Positions 25,938-36,144 are shown, numbered from the stretch's first letter. The stretch: 64,000 nt of DNA from Clostridium sp. 1001271B_151109_B4 (GCF_015670405.1 NZ_JADPBQ010000001.1:42271-106270), one strand, 5' to 3'. Numbers and translations: made by a program. The notes: generated by a model from the sequence alone, not told the origin.

Positions 25938-28580
25938 ATGGAAGAAAAGAAAAATTTAGCCACAACTTATAATCCAAAAGATTTTGAAGAAAGAATTTAT
26001 AAAACATGGGAAGAGAAAAAATATTTCACTCCTGTTGTTGATAAAACAAAGAAGCCATTTACAATAATGATGCCACCACCAAATATTACAGGTAAGCTTC
26101 ATTTAGGTCATGCACTTGATAATACAATGCAAGATATGTTAATTAGATTTAAAAGAATGCAAGGATACTGTACTTTATGGCTTCCAGGAACAGACCATGC
26201 TTCAATTGCAACTGAAGTAAAGGTTGAAAATGAGTTATTAAAAGAAGGTAAAGTTAAAAAGGAAATGGGAAGAGAAGCCTTCTTAAATGAAGTTTGGAAA
26301 TGGGCTGAAGAGTATAAAGGGACTATTAGAAATCAGCTTAAGAAATTAGGAGTTTCATGTGACTTCACAAGGGAAGCTTTTACAATGGATGAAAATTTAA
26401 ATAAGGCTGTTAGAACAGTATTTGTTAAATTATATAATGATGGATTAATTTATCAAGGAAACAGAATAACTAACTGGTGCCCAAAATGTACTACTGCTTT
26501 ATCAGATGCAGAAATAGTATATGAAGAAAAAGAAGGTAGCTTCTGGCATATTAACTATCCATTAGCTGATGGTTCTGGATATTTAGAAATCGCTACTACA
26601 AGACCAGAAACATTACTTGGAGATACAGCAGTTGCTGTTAACCCAAATGATGATAGATTTAAGCACTTAATTGGTAAAACATTAAAATTACCTTTAACTG
26701 ATAGAGAAATACCAGTAGTAGGTGATGATTATGTTGATATCGAATTTGGTACAGGAGCAGTTAAAATAACTCCAGCACATGATCCTAATGACTTTGAAGT
26801 TGGTAAGAGACATAACCTTCCAATGATAAGAGTAATGGATGATCACGGTGTAATTAATGAGTTAGGTGGAAAATACCAAGGTTTAGATAGATATGAAGCT
26901 AGAAAACAAATGATTAAAGACTTAGAAGAGCAAGGATTACTTGTTAAAATTAAGCCTCATACTCATAATGTAGGAACACATGATAGATGTAACACTGTAG
27001 TTGAACCTATAATATCACAACAATGGTATGTAAAGATGGAATCACTAGCAAAGCCTGCAATAGATGTTGTTAAAGAGGGTAAAACAAAGATTGTTCCAGA
27101 AAGATTTGAGAAAATATATTTCAACTGGATGGAAAATATACAAGACTGGTGTATTTCAAGACAATTATGGTGGGGACACAGAATACCTGTATTCTATTGC
27201 AATGATTGCAATCATATTATGGTTGAAGTTGATGCACCATGCAAGTGTTCAAAATGTGGATCTGAAAATATAAGACAAGATGAAGATGTTCTTGATACTT
27301 GGTTCTCATCTGCATTATGGCCTTTCTCAACTTTAGGTTGGCCAGAAAAAACACCAGATTTAGATTTCTTCTATCCAGGTAATGTATTAGTTACTGGATA
27401 TGATATCATATTCTTCTGGGTTGCAAGAATGATATTCTCAGGATTATATAACATGGATAAAACTCCATTTGATACAGTATTAATGCATGGTATTATAAGA
27501 GATGCTAATGGTATTAAGATGAGTAAGTCTCTAGGAAATGGTGTTGACCCATTACAAGTAATTGAGGAATATGGTGCTGATGCATTAAGATTCATGTTAG
27601 TTACAGGAAGCACACCAGGAAATGATATAAGATATATTCCTGAAAAAGTTGAAGCAGCAAGAAATTTTGCTAATAAGATTTGGAATGCTTCAAGATTCGT
27701 TATGATGAACCTTGATAAAGAATTAATGAATAAGTATGCTGATTGTACAGATTACAGCTTAGCTGATAAATGGATTCTTTCAAGAATGAACACTGTAGTT
27801 AAAGAAGTAACAGAGAACCTAGAAAAGTATGAGCTTGGAATAGCAAATCAAAAGGTTTATGACTTTATGTGGACTGAGTTCTGTGACTGGTATATAGAAC
27901 TTGTTAAACCAGTATTCTTCAGTGATGATGAAAAAGCTAAGGGAGTAGCTTACAACGTATTAAACACTGTATTAACTACAGGATTAAAATTATTACACCC
28001 AGCTATGCCATATATAACTGAAGAAATATATACTACATTAACAGAAGGAGAATCTATAGCAATTTCAAATTGGCCAGAATATGCTGAAGATTTAGCAGAT
28101 AGCAAGGCTGAAAAAGATATGGAATTTGTTATTGAAGCTATTAAGGGATTAAGAAATGTTAGAGCTGAAATGAACGTACCACCATCAAGAAAAGCAAAAG
28201 TAATTTGCTACATTTCTGATGAAGCTAAGGAAGCATTTAATGCTGGAATTCCTTATATGGAAAAACTAGGTTCAGCTTCTGAAGTTGAGTTCATAGCAGA
28301 TACATCATTAGTTCCAGAAAATGCAGTATCATTAGTAGTTAAAGGTGGGGAATTATTTATGCCACTTTTAGACTTAGTTGATAAGGATAAGGAACTTGAA
28401 AGATTAAATAAAGAAAAGAAGAAATTAGAAGGTGAAGTTACAAGAATAGAAAAGAAACTTTCTAATGCAGGATTTGTAGCTAAAGCGCCTGAAGCTGTAA
28501 TTGCTGGTGAAAAAGAAAAGCTAGTTAAGTATCAAGAAATGCTTGATGCAGTATTAGTTAGAATAGATACTTTAAAATAG
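25938..28580 (+). CDS. valS: Valyl-tRNA synthetase
   Basis: Class I synthetase charging tRNA-Val, 880 residues. HIGH motif as HLGHA near residue 54, editing (CP1) domain (about 190-340, including [13 protein letters not shown]), KMSKS motif near 526 ([10 protein letters not shown]), anticodon-binding domain, and the C-terminal coiled coil ([16 protein letters not shown]) specific to ValRS. ATG 25938 sits 7 bases after AGGAGGT (25924-25930); TTG 25935 is less likely. Expression is controlled by the T-box upstream. Confidence 0.98.
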   Translation: MEEKKNLATTYNPKDFEERIYKTWEEKKYFTPVVDKTKKPFTIMMPPPNITGKLHLGHALDNTMQDMLIRFKRMQGYCTLWLPGTDHASIATEVKVENELLKEGKVKKEMGREAFLNEVWKWAEEYKGTIRNQLKKLGVSCDFTREAFTMDENLNKAVRTVFVKLYNDGLIYQGNRITNWCPKCTTALSDAEIVYEEKEGSFWHINYPLADGSGYLEIATTRPETLLGDTAVAVNPNDDRFKHLIGKTLKLPLTDREIPVVGDDYVDIEFGTGAVKITPAHDPNDFEVGKRHNLPMIRVMDDHGVINELGGKYQGLDRYEARKQMIKDLEEQGLLVKIKPHTHNVGTHDRCNTVVEPIISQQWYVKMESLAKPAIDVVKEGKTKIVPERFEKIYFNWMENIQDWCISRQLWWGHRIPVFYCNDCNHIMVEVDAPCKCSKCGSENIRQDEDVLDTWFSSALWPFSTLGWPEKTPDLDFFYPGNVLVTGYDIIFFWVARMIFSGLYNMDKTPFDTVLMHGIIRDANGIKMSKSLGNGVDPLQVIEEYGADALRFMLVTGSTPGNDIRYIPEKVEAARNFANKIWNASRFVMMNLDKELMNKYADCTDYSLADKWILSRMNTVVKEVTENLEKYELGIANQKVYDFMWTEFCDWYIELVKPVFFSDDEKAKGVAYNVLNTVLTTGLKLLHPAMPYITEEIYTTLTEGESIAISNWPEYAEDLADSKAEKDMEFVIEAIKGLRNVRAEMNVPPSRKAKVICYISDEAKEAFNAGIPYMEKLGSASEVEFIADTSLVPENAVSLVVKGGELFMPLLDLVDKDKELERLNKEKKKLEGEVTRIEKKLSNAGFVAKAPEAVIAGEKEKLVKYQEMLDAVLVRIDTLK

Positions 28581-28595
28581 TTACAAATTTAATAA

Positions 28596-28636
28596 AGCAA
28601 GTGACAAGTTAATAGGATTTGTCACTTGCTTTTATT
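28596..28636 (+). terminator. Terminator after valS
   Basis: GCAAGTGACAA (28597-28607) / TTGTCACTTGC (28619-28629), then TTTTATTT. Confidence 0.9.
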
Positions 28637-28658
28637 TATAAAATAATTAGGGGACATT

Positions 28659-28981
28659 ATGAATTTATTAAAAGACAACAATGTATATAAATTATATTTT
28701 AAATATTTCTTTCCAATGAAGTTGAATAAATTCAATTAGAATTTATTCAACTTCATTTACAATAATGGGATTAAATATGGTGATAGGAGCATATTTTCAA
28801 TCGATAGAATTATCAAAGGAATCATTTATAATTGTTTTTTTTAAGGGGGATTTTATTTGTTTCTATTGGTGTGTTTATTTTACCTATTTTTTTTGGAATC
28901 AATGGAGTTTGGATTAGTATGCCTATAGGTGAAGCATTAACTTTAATTGTAGCTTTTATTTTAGTAAAGAAAAATTCTTAA
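28659..28981 (+). pseudogene. Remnant of a MATE-family efflux pump
   Basis: The start codes for MNLLKDNNVYKLYFKYFFPM, the N-terminus of clostridial MATE transporters, then runs into a stop. After a perfect inverted repeat, another frame codes for IMGLNMVIGAYFQSIELSKE, and after a frameshift in a T/A-rich run the C-terminal FGINGVWISMPIGEALTLI ends at 28981. Most of the roughly 450-residue gene is deleted. RBS-like AGGGGAC is still present. Confidence 0.75.
28715..28757. repeat. Perfect 19-bp inverted repeat at the MATE deletion junction
   Basis: 28715-28733 is exactly complementary to 28739-28757, with a five-base spacer AATTA. It begins immediately after the codons for FFP, at the point where homology to MATE proteins stops. 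Confidence 0.9.
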
Positions 28982-29122
28982 ATGTAATATAAGTAAAAAT
29001 ACTTAAAGTTATATTTATGATAAGATTTTATTCATATTATTAGAAAAAGCATAGAAATAGAATATTAATATGCATAATAATATTAATTTTGTGAAAAATA
29101 AGATTAAGAGGTGAATAATAAT

Positions 29123-29350
29123 ATGAGTAATAAAATAGTTGAAACAATTAAAGATAGTAGTGGAGAAATAATGCAATATGTATTAGAAAATGGTACAACA
29201 GTTGATAAAGCACAAGGGGTTGAGATGGCTAAAAATGGGCAAATTGATGGTGTAATTATTGCTCACTCTAAAAAGGGTGAAGAATACTTAAGAACCAAGC
29301 CAGATGGAACTCAAGGAAATAATTTATCATCAATGTCTAAAGAAGACTAA
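29123..29350 (+). CDS. DUF3892-type small protein
   Basis: 75 residues. The pattern NKIVETIKDSSGEIMQYVLENG, VEMAKNGQIDGVIIAHSKKG and EEYLRTKPDG fits the DUF3892 family of small soluble proteins with no known function. ATG 29123 is chosen over GTG 29111 because AAGAGGTGA overlaps the GTG and is properly placed for the ATG. Intact gene inside a region of decayed genes; terminator follows. Confidence 0.8.
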   Translation: MSNKIVETIKDSSGEIMQYVLENGTTVDKAQGVEMAKNGQIDGVIIAHSKKGEEYLRTKPDGTQGNNLSSMSKED

Positions 29351-29380
29351 ACTTAATTTTAAAAGCATATAAATTTATAA

Positions 29381-29424
29381 AATGACTAATAAAGCTAAAA
29401 TAAGTTTTATTAGTCATTTTTATT
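29381..29424 (+). terminator. Terminator after the DUF3892-type gene
   Basis: AATGACTAATAAA (29381-29393) / TTTATTAGTCATT (29406-29418), then T-rich. Confidence 0.85.
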
Positions 29425-29700
29425 TTAAATAAAATTGTTAAGCAATGATAGGAATAAATAAATGATATATTACAATGCTAAGTTTTCTTGGACCAAATTT
29501 GAAGTTTTAGAATAATTGCCAGATTCGATATTGATTATTGAAATGCTATATATAAGTTAATAAAGAAGGGTTTTATAAGAAAATTAGTACACAAGTTTAA
29601 TATTATGTAGATTAGGTAACTCTAAATTTACAGAGCGTATTAAAAAATAATATAAGTTATGAAACAAAAAGGTAATATAAATAGTCTAATATATATAATG
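29425..29700. other. Non-coding gap with no recognisable content
   Basis: AT-rich sequence with stops in all frames. A short open stretch (about 29515-29610) reads as a possible worn-down coding remnant, but nothing is recognisable. Confidence 0.4.
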
Positions 29701-29721
29701 ATGATAAGAGGTATTGAAGAT

Positions 29722-29931
29722 ATGAAGAAATTTTTAGAAAAGATAATTTTATCTGAAAAAGATTATGAGTATTTAACTAAGGGAATAGCAGCTGGTGTTG
29801 GAATTGGGATAATTGTAGGTGTTATAACCGAAGAAATAGTTTTGTTCTTTGCTCTTGGAGGAGTTACTGGAATATTAGCAGCAAGTATAATTTCTATAAT
29901 AAAGAAAAGTAAAGGTAACGTAGAAGTATAA
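29722..29931 (+). CDS. Small membrane protein (69 aa)
   Basis: Not recognised. A charged N-terminal helix (MKKFLEKIILSEKDYEYL) is followed by two Gly/Ala-rich hydrophobic segments (about 20-38 and 41-60; GIAAGVGIGIIVGVI and FFALGGVTGILAASIISII), resembling a glycine-zipper hairpin, and a basic tail. ATG 29722 is chosen because AGAGGT (29707-29712) precedes it at good spacing. Terminator follows. Confidence 0.6.
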   Translation: MKKFLEKIILSEKDYEYLTKGIAAGVGIGIIVGVITEEIVLFFALGGVTGILAASIISIIKKSKGNVEV

Positions 29932-29955
29932 TATAATTTAATAATATAGATGGTG

Positions 29956-29987
29956 GTCAGTAAAAATTATTACTGACTTTTTTATTT
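29956..29987 (+). terminator. Terminator after the small membrane protein gene
   Basis: GTCAGTAA (29956-29963) / TTACTGAC (29970-29977), then TTTTTTATTTT. Confidence 0.85.
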
Positions 29988-30224
29988 TAAAGGTATTGTG
30001 ATTATATAATAATGTGTAAAATTACAAACAATAATTAGAATAAATTAATAAGAATGGAAAAGTAAAATTGATATATGGTATAATAAGTGAGAGTAGGAAT
30101 TAAGAGGAATATAAAATTTAAAAAAATTACTGAAAAGATATTGATAATCTTATAGCAATAATGTAAGCAGAATTTGATTATGATAAAAAAATTCACTAGA
30201 TGGGAATTAAAGAGAGGTATCACT

Positions 30225-30478
30225 ATGTGCTATGAAAAGGCTAAAAACTTTATTTATAGGAATGCTAGACCGCTTGATATGGCAAGGTGGAGATATTTGT
30301 TTGAAAATGGAGGCAAGGTGCATTTATTTTAAATACTCAAGAATCAGATGGAACGTTGAGTATTACATGGTCATGGACAGATTATCCTGAACAATGAAAT
30401 ATAAGCAAGAATTGGTGGAAATCAGATTTGATTATAAAAAATCTAAGGTATATTAAAGCAATTAATGCTAAATCTTAA
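30225..30478 (+). pseudogene. Remnant of a prenyltransferase/squalene-oxidase-repeat-like protein
   Basis: After AGAGAGG, an ATG opens MCYEKAKNFIYRNARPLDMA, an N-terminus I recall from clostridial proteins with alpha-alpha toroid repeats, then a stop. In another frame NTQESDGTLSITWSW and NWWKSDLIIKNLRYIKAIN resemble the C-terminus of the same family. The middle is deleted and one in-frame stop interrupts the tail. Family naming is from memory. Confidence 0.55.
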
Positions 30479-30524
30479 TTTTTATAAATTAGAGGAAGAG
30501 GAATAAGTAAGGCGGAGAAAGATT

Positions 30525-31021
30525 ATGAATAAATTATCTAGTGAAAGTATGAATAATTTTATATTTATATATAATCATTCAAGAAAATAAGAATTAAATC
30601 ATTTGAAACAAATAATATTTTAAATACAATTTTAGCTATGAGAATATTAGGGGTATATTTAGGAATAGTGCTTCTTATGATAAGTTTAACTATTTTATCA
30701 CTTAGTCCAACTTACTGATTCAATTGAACATAAGGATAGATTTAATGTTCTTAGGAAATTAGGCATTGAAGAAAATGAAATAAATAAAATAATTTTAAAA
30801 CAAATTTCAATATACTTTATAATACCTATTGTTATAGCAATGATTGGTGTTGCAATATTTGTATATAATTTTTACTTATTTTATAAGGATATAATCAAAG
30901 TGTTTGTTGGAGATAAAACATTTATTTTAAGTATTATCGTTGGAGTGATGTTAATGATTAGTTTTTATATAATTTATTTTGGAGGAACATACTATACTTT
31001 TAAGAGAAATATTAATAATTA
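30525..31021 (+). pseudogene. Remnant of an FtsX-like (BceB-type) ABC transporter permease
   Basis: Pieces in different frames: FETNNILNTILAMRILGVYLG, then after a one-base shift near 30710 the stretch LTDSIEHKDRFNVLRKLGIE, typical of the last cytoplasmic loop of BceB/FtsX permeases, followed by two hydrophobic segments to the stop at 31021. Only the C-terminal part of a roughly 650-residue protein is left; no ATPase gene is adjacent. Confidence 0.65.
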
Positions 31022-31039
31022 AATAAATACTTAATAATT

Positions 31040-31070
31040 GGGAAGCCTAACCTAGGTTTCCTTTTTCTTT
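31040..31070 (+). terminator. Terminator after the permease remnant
   Basis: GGAAGCCTA (31041-31049) / TAGGTTTCC (31053-31061) with one G-T pair, then TTTTTCTTTTAT. It has survived although the gene has decayed. Confidence 0.75.
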
Positions 31071-31124
31071 TATAAAATATAGTATATAATTATTACATAA
31101 ATTTAAATTAACATGAGGTAAGTT

Positions 31125-32429
31125 ATGAGATACGAAGAAGCAATGAAATATATAACTGAAGTTGGTAATTTTGGTTCAAATTACGGATTAGAAAGAACCC
31201 ATAAGTTATTAGAGTACTTAGGTAATCCTGAAAAGGACTTAAAACTTATACATATCGCAGGAACAAATGGAAAAGGTTCTACGACTTCGATGATAACAGA
31301 AATATTAATGGGCGCAGGATATAAAGTAGGTATGTATACATCTCCATTTATTGAAGAATTTGAAGAAAGAATTCAAATTAATAGAAACAATATACCAAAA
31401 GAAACTTTAGCAGATCTAATGGATGAGGTTAAGGAAGCTGTTGATAAAGTAATAGAGGGTGGATATAATCATCCAACAGAATTTGAAATAATTACTGTTT
31501 TAATGCTTTTATACTTTAAAAAAGAAAATATAGACTTTGGGGTTATAGAAGTAGGGCTAGGAGGAAGATTAGATTCTACTAATGTTATTAACCCAATACT
31601 TCAAGTTATAACATCTATAAGTTTTGACCATACAAATTTATTAGGAAATACAATAGAAGAAATAGCTGGAGAAAAGGCTGGAATTATTAAGAATAGTATT
31701 CCTACAGTAATATATCCTCAACAGGAGAAAGCTTTAAAAGTAATTAAAGATAAGTGTTCTGAAATGGATTCAGAGCTTTATATAGCAGATGATAATAATT
31801 TAAGATTTATTAGAATAGAAAATGAAGATAAACCATACCAGTTGTTAAGATTTGATTCTGATAAAGAGGTCAATATATTATTGCCATTACTTGGCGAACA
31901 TCAAATAATGAACTTAAGTGTAGCAATAAAAGTAATTGATATTTTAAATAAAAGAAATATAATTAATATATCTATAGAAACTATAGCTGAAAGTATAAAA
32001 AATGTTTCTTGGAAAGGAAGATTAGAAGTATTATCAACTAATCCTTATGTTGTAATTGATGGGGCACATAATATACAAGGTATAGAAACATTAAGTAGAA
32101 ATATAAAAAAATATTTTAAATATAATAATTTATATTTAATTTTAGGTATTTTAGCAGACAAAGATGTTGAAGAAATGGTTAAAGTAATAACACCAATGGC
32201 AAAGAAAGTATATGCTGTTACACCTAATTCAGTAAGAGCAGAGTTAGCAGAGGATTTAAAGAACGAAATAATTAAATATAATTCAAATTGCAATTCATAT
32301 GATGATTATGAAGAAGCATACATAAAAGCTTTAAGTGATGCTGGTGAAAATGATATTATATTAGCAAGTGGATCATTATATATGATTGGTGATATAAGAA
32401 AGATAATAACAAGTTATATTAAAAAATAA
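31125..32429 (+). CDS. folC: Folylpolyglutamate synthase/dihydrofolate synthase
   Basis: ATP-dependent ligase adding glutamate to folates, 434 residues. P-loop GTNGKGSTTSM (about residues 47-57), Mur-ligase central domain with GVIEVGLGGRLDSTNVI and SFDHTNLLGNTIEEIAGEKAGI, C-terminal domain with VIDGAHNIQG. TGAGGTAAG lies before the ATG. Flanked by terminator-like sequences; the hairpin at 32450-32480 (TAAGAG...CTCTTA, T5) probably ends it. Confidence 0.95.
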   Translation: MRYEEAMKYITEVGNFGSNYGLERTHKLLEYLGNPEKDLKLIHIAGTNGKGSTTSMITEILMGAGYKVGMYTSPFIEEFEERIQINRNNIPKETLADLMDEVKEAVDKVIEGGYNHPTEFEIITVLMLLYFKKENIDFGVIEVGLGGRLDSTNVINPILQVITSISFDHTNLLGNTIEEIAGEKAGIIKNSIPTVIYPQQEKALKVIKDKCSEMDSELYIADDNNLRFIRIENEDKPYQLLRFDSDKEVNILLPLLGEHQIMNLSVAIKVIDILNKRNIINISIETIAESIKNVSWKGRLEVLSTNPYVVIDGAHNIQGIETLSRNIKKYFKYNNLYLILGILADKDVEEMVKVITPMAKKVYAVTPNSVRAELAEDLKNEIIKYNSNCNSYDDYEEAYIKALSDAGENDIILASGSLYMIGDIRKIITSYIKK

Positions 32430-32677
32430 TATATTAAATAAACGGAAAAGTAAGAGTTCAACTGATTTGGGCTCTTATTTTTATGCACTAGCAATGACAA
32501 TATAAACAGAAGAAATTATCGCTAAATATACTTTTATATGAAATACTCGTAAATGAGTATTAAAAAGAAAAAAATAAAACCTAAAATTTTAAATAACTTG
32601 AAAAGTTAAACATTTACTATTAGAAAAGAATATACTATACTATTAAATAATAAAGTAAAGAAAAGGAGGAAATGTAT

Positions 32678-33388
32678 ATGTCAAAGCATTTACATATAAT
32701 GGCTAAAGAAGGAGCTATTGCAGAAACAGTATTATTACCAGGAGATCCATTAAGAGCAAAATTTATAGCTGAAAACTTTTTAGAAGATGCAGTGTGCTAT
32801 AATGAAGTAAGAGGAATGTATGGTTATACAGGTACTTATAAAGGAAAGAGAGTTTCAATACAAGGTACAGGAATGGGGTTACCATCACATTCAATTTATG
32901 TCAATGAATTAATTCAATTCTATGGTGCTAAAAGACTTATAAGAATAGGATCAGCAGGTTCTTGTAGTGATAATGTAAATGTAAGAGATATAGTCCTTGC
33001 TCAAAGTGCCTCAACAAATTCAGGAATTAATAAAAGAAGATTCAATGGTCTTGATTATGCTCCAAGTGCTAATTTTGATTTATTATATAATGCATATAAT
33101 ATTGCTAAAGCAAAGGGTGCAAATGTTAAAGTAGGAAATGTATTATCAAGTGATTTATTCTATGATGATACAAATCATTTTTCATTAAAGACTTGGGCTG
33201 ATTATGGTGTTTTAGCTGTAGAAATGGAAACGGCAGAACTTTATACATTAGCAGCAAAGAATGATGTTGAAGCTTTATCAATTTTAACAATTTCTGATCA
33301 TATTTTTAAAGGAGAAGAAACATCTCCAGAAGAAAGACAAAATACATTTACTGATATGATGGAAATAGCTCTTGAATTAATTAAATAA
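32678..33388 (+). CDS. deoD: Purine-nucleoside phosphorylase DeoD
   Basis: Hexameric PNP of 236 residues that converts purine (deoxy)nucleosides and phosphate to base and (deoxy)ribose 1-phosphate. Motifs: [17 protein letters not shown] (phosphate site), [19 protein letters not shown], and VEMETAELY with the ribose-binding Glu-Met-Glu; TISDH holds the catalytic Asp. ATG 32678 is 7 bases after AAGGAGGA; ATG 32672 is too close. Single gene with terminator. Confidence 0.95.
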   Translation: MSKHLHIMAKEGAIAETVLLPGDPLRAKFIAENFLEDAVCYNEVRGMYGYTGTYKGKRVSIQGTGMGLPSHSIYVNELIQFYGAKRLIRIGSAGSCSDNVNVRDIVLAQSASTNSGINKRRFNGLDYAPSANFDLLYNAYNIAKAKGANVKVGNVLSSDLFYDDTNHFSLKTWADYGVLAVEMETAELYTLAAKNDVEALSILTISDHIFKGEETSPEERQNTFTDMMEIALELIK

Positions 33389-33416
33389 TAATTATATTAT
33401 TATTTATAGAAAATGT

Positions 33417-33448
33417 AAGCGACAAGTTAGAGCTTGTCGCTTTTTACT
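33417..33448 (+). terminator. Terminator between deoD and the TSCPD gene
   Basis: AAGCGACAAG (33417-33426) / CTTGTCGCTT (33433-33442) followed by T-rich sequence; convergent genes share it. Confidence 0.85.
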
Positions 33449-33453
33449 TTTTA

Positions 33454-33705
33454 CTATGCAATAGAAGATTTATATTCAACTAAAGCCTTTGATAATTGAT
33501 CAGGGCAAGAAGTTCCTTTTCCTCTGCAATCAATTCCTTTAAGTTTTTCTATAGCCTCATCAATATTCATACCTTTTACTAAAACTGAAATACCAAGCAA
33601 GTTTCCAGGACATCCTCTAACAAATTCAACACTTTCAATTACGTTATCCTTCACTTCAACGTGTATTTCACTAGAACATACTCCAGATGTTTTATAAACA
33701 AACAT
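33454..33705 (-). CDS. TSCPD-domain protein (TIGR03905-like)
   Basis: 83 residues, the size of the stand-alone TIGR03905/TSCPD family. TSCPD motif as GTSCPDQLSKAL at the C-terminus, plus a conserved Cys in GVCSSEIHVEV and VRGCPGNLLGI. The same domain occurs at the end of some ribonucleotide reductases. Molecular function not established. AGGAGGTT-type ribosome binding site upstream. Confidence 0.88.
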   Translation of the reverse strand: MFVYKTSGVCSSEIHVEVKDNVIESVEFVRGCPGNLLGISVLVKGMNIDEAIEKLKGIDCRGKGTSCPDQLSKALVEYKSSIA

Positions 33706-33854
33706 ATCCTAAACCTCCAAATAAATTATAAGTACCGTATTATTATATATTCAGATTAAAGAAAAATAAAGAGAAACAATGAAATTACACTAGTAGCCAA
33801 GTAATTAGAATTTGCATATATTAAAATACATAGAAGTTTAGAGGGGGTGTAGTA

Positions 33855-34730
33855 TTGAGTTCTATAGTTTTATGCAATACAGGTGCTGATTCACTTTCAC
33901 TTATTAAAATAGATACTTTAGAAGTGAAAAAAATATTATTTGCGTTATCTGAAACACCAGTTGGTCCACATGGTATTAGAAAATATAAAAATGAAATTTT
34001 AACTGCAAATAATTATAGCGATTCTATATCAATTTTTACATGTGATCCTTTAATTGAATCTAAAAATATAAAAATTGGTCCGAAACCAAATGATTTGTTA
34101 AGAGTTAATGATAAAATATATACAATATGTGGGGAGTCTAATTCTATTGTAGAATATGATTTATCTAAAAATAGGGTATCCTGGGAAATTGAAACAGGTA
34201 GCTGGCCACATAGTCTTGATTATTGTAATAAGGGTGGATTAATATTTGTATCAAATTTAGAAGAAAACTGCACTAATATAGTAAGAATTGATGATTATCA
34301 AATAATAAATACCCTCTCAACACCAGAATATCCAACTAAAGTAAAAGTATCTAAGGATGAAAAGTTTGTTTATATTTGTGAAAGTTTTTTAGGAAGCGAT
34401 GAAAGTGGATTTTTGGATGTTTTCTCAACAGAAACATTTAATAGAGTGGCTAGAATAGAAGTGGGTACATCTCCCATAGATTTGTATGAAGATGAAGAAT
34501 ATATTTATATTACAAATTTTACTGAGGGTAGTATTAGCATAGTAAATAAAAAAAAGTATTATCTTGAAAAAACACTATATATAGGTGGAATGCCTAAGGG
34601 AATTTTAAAGCACGAAAATAAACTCTATATAGGAGATTATTTAAAAGGTAGGCTAATTATATTAGAAGAAAACAAAATAGAAAAAATCATAGCAATTGAA
34701 TCAGAACCAAATGCTATGATCTTATTTTAA
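33855..34730 (+). CDS. YVTN-type beta-propeller protein
   Basis: 291 residues of repeated blades of about 40 residues, each with a pattern such as VFVS/IYITNFTEGSISIVNK (blades at about 30-70, 75-115, 120-160, 165-205, 210-250, 255-290), like YncE/lactonase-type propellers. No signal peptide, so cytoplasmic or spore-associated location is open. TTG start with GAGGGGGTG ending 6 bases upstream. Its stop codon overlaps that of the convergent gene. Function unknown. Confidence 0.75.
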   Translation: MSSIVLCNTGADSLSLIKIDTLEVKKILFALSETPVGPHGIRKYKNEILTANNYSDSISIFTCDPLIESKNIKIGPKPNDLLRVNDKIYTICGESNSIVEYDLSKNRVSWEIETGSWPHSLDYCNKGGLIFVSNLEENCTNIVRIDDYQIINTLSTPEYPTKVKVSKDEKFVYICESFLGSDESGFLDVFSTETFNRVARIEVGTSPIDLYEDEEYIYITNFTEGSISIVNKKKYYLEKTLYIGGMPKGILKHENKLYIGDYLKGRLIILEENKIEKIIAIESEPNAMILF

Positions 34731-35260
34731 GCTTCTTCATTAAAAAGTGCTTGAACGATTTTGGTATAAATATCTGAAGGGTTTTCCTTCCATTTAGCAC
34801 AAAGACTTGAAGCTTGCTTTTTAGTTGGAACAGAAATTTTTAAATCTATAAGTAATATTTCATCTTCAAGGGCCTTTAAATCAACAATAAAAGAATTGTT
34901 CTTTTCAATAGTGTAATCACTATGAATTGTTAGTTCTTTTTTTATATTATCGATTGTTTTTGAGATATAATTATCAATTATATCTCTTTTTATTGGAGAA
35001 ATTCTTTCGTTAAATATAGATAATACATTTTCTCCTTTTTTTGTTATTGTTATCAACTTCTTATCATTTTTTTCAATATAACAAACAAACTCTGAGGTTT
35101 CAAGCTCACTAATATATTGTTGTAATGTAAAATAATTAATGAAATTATTTTCAAGAATAATCTCATTAAGTTGAGATTTAGATATAGGCTGCCTTAATGA
35201 TTTTATAACGTATAAAACTAAAAGCTTATTTTCTGCTAGTTCTGCTGAATTCTCGTACAT
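34727..35260 (-). CDS. DUF4364 family protein (winged-helix-like)
   Basis: 177 residues matching the clostridial DUF4364 pattern: LAENKLLVLYVIKSLRQPIS at the N-terminus, a winged-helix-like segment with ITKKGENVLSIF, and a C-terminal alpha/beta part ending in a WKENPSDIYTKIV helix. Probably a transcriptional regulator by fold, but no target is known. AGGTTAAT precedes the start; it is divergent from the polysaccharide deacetylase gene. Confidence 0.8.
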   Translation of the reverse strand: MYENSAELAENKLLVLYVIKSLRQPISKSQLNEIILENNFINYFTLQQYISELETSEFVCYIEKNDKKLITITKKGENVLSIFNERISPIKRDIIDNYISKTIDNIKKELTIHSDYTIEKNNSFIVDLKALEDEILLIDLKISVPTKKQASSLCAKWKENPSDIYTKIVQALFNEEA

Positions 35261-35385
35261 AATTAACCTCCATTATGAAAGTGTCTATTTTATTATATCA
35301 CAAATTTAAGTATATGGAATATTGTAGTCATAATAATATATTTTTAGAATATAAATTATTGAAAATTAAGTTTAGGAGTGTTGTT

Positions 35386-36144
35386 ATGAAAGTCAATAAA
35401 AAGGCTAGTATAAACATATTAATTCTTATTTTAGTTATAATTATTTCTGTTGTTTATAGTAAAGAAAGTACAAGTACATGGTCAAGCCAAACAAAACAAT
35501 TACCTATATACAGTGTAAAGACAGATGAAAAGAAAATAGCATTAACTTTTGATGTGAATTGGGCGGAAAATGAATACATATATGATATTTTAGATGTTTT
35601 AGAAGAAGGTAATGCTAAAGGTACATTCTTCATAATGGGTGGATGGATTAATTATAGCGATGAGAACCGAGAAAAGTTAATGAAAATAAATGATGGTGGG
35701 AATGAGATAGGAAATCATAGTTATATACATCCTTCATTTACTAAAATTTCAGAAGAAAGAATGTCTGATGAAATTAAAAAAACTGAAGATATTATATATG
35801 CAGCTACTGGACAAAAAACAACATTATTTAGGTTTCCAAGTGGAGATTATAATGATAAGGCTGTTGAATATGTTAGAAGCTTAGGATATGAATGCATTCA
35901 ATGGAATGTAGATTCAATAGATTATAAGGAGGAGAGCGCACAAGCCGAATATGAAAGAATAATAAAAAAAGCAAAAGAAGGATCTATAATACTTTTTCAT
36001 AATAATGCAAAATATACACCGCAGAACTTAAAGAAGTTTATTCAAGAGTTAAGCGATGAAGGATATGAATTTGTTACTATTAGCGAGCTGATTTATGATG
36101 GAAATTATACCATAAATGAAAATGGTGAACAAATTTTAAAATAA
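35386..36144 (+). CDS. Polysaccharide deacetylase (PdaB-like, sporulation type)
   Basis: 252 residues: an N-terminal signal/anchor segment (about 8-25), then a NodB domain. Motifs: ALTFDVNW (motif 1), NHSYIHPSF (metal His pair), RFPSGDYN, VDSIDY and SIILFHNN. The second Asp of the common TFDD motif is Val here, as in the TFD/SFDxxW form of PdaB-type proteins. PdaB in Bacillus acts on spore cortex peptidoglycan; the same role here is inference. ATG 35386 follows TTTAGGAG; the longer upstream frame has no ribosome binding site. Confidence 0.85.
   Translation: MKVNKKASINILILILVIIISVVYSKESTSTWSSQTKQLPIYSVKTDEKKIALTFDVNWAENEYIYDILDVLEEGNAKGTFFIMGGWINYSDENREKLMKINDGGNEIGNHSYIHPSFTKISEERMSDEIKKTEDIIYAATGQKTTLFRFPSGDYNDKAVEYVRSLGYECIQWNVDSIDYKEESAQAEYERIIKKAKEGSIILFHNNAKYTPQNLKKFIQELSDEGYEFVTISELIYDGNYTINENGEQILK

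Noticed and set aside
28659..28981. Short intact gene at the MATE remnant
   Set aside because: The open frame stops after about 26 codons, and the remaining similarity is spread over other frames.
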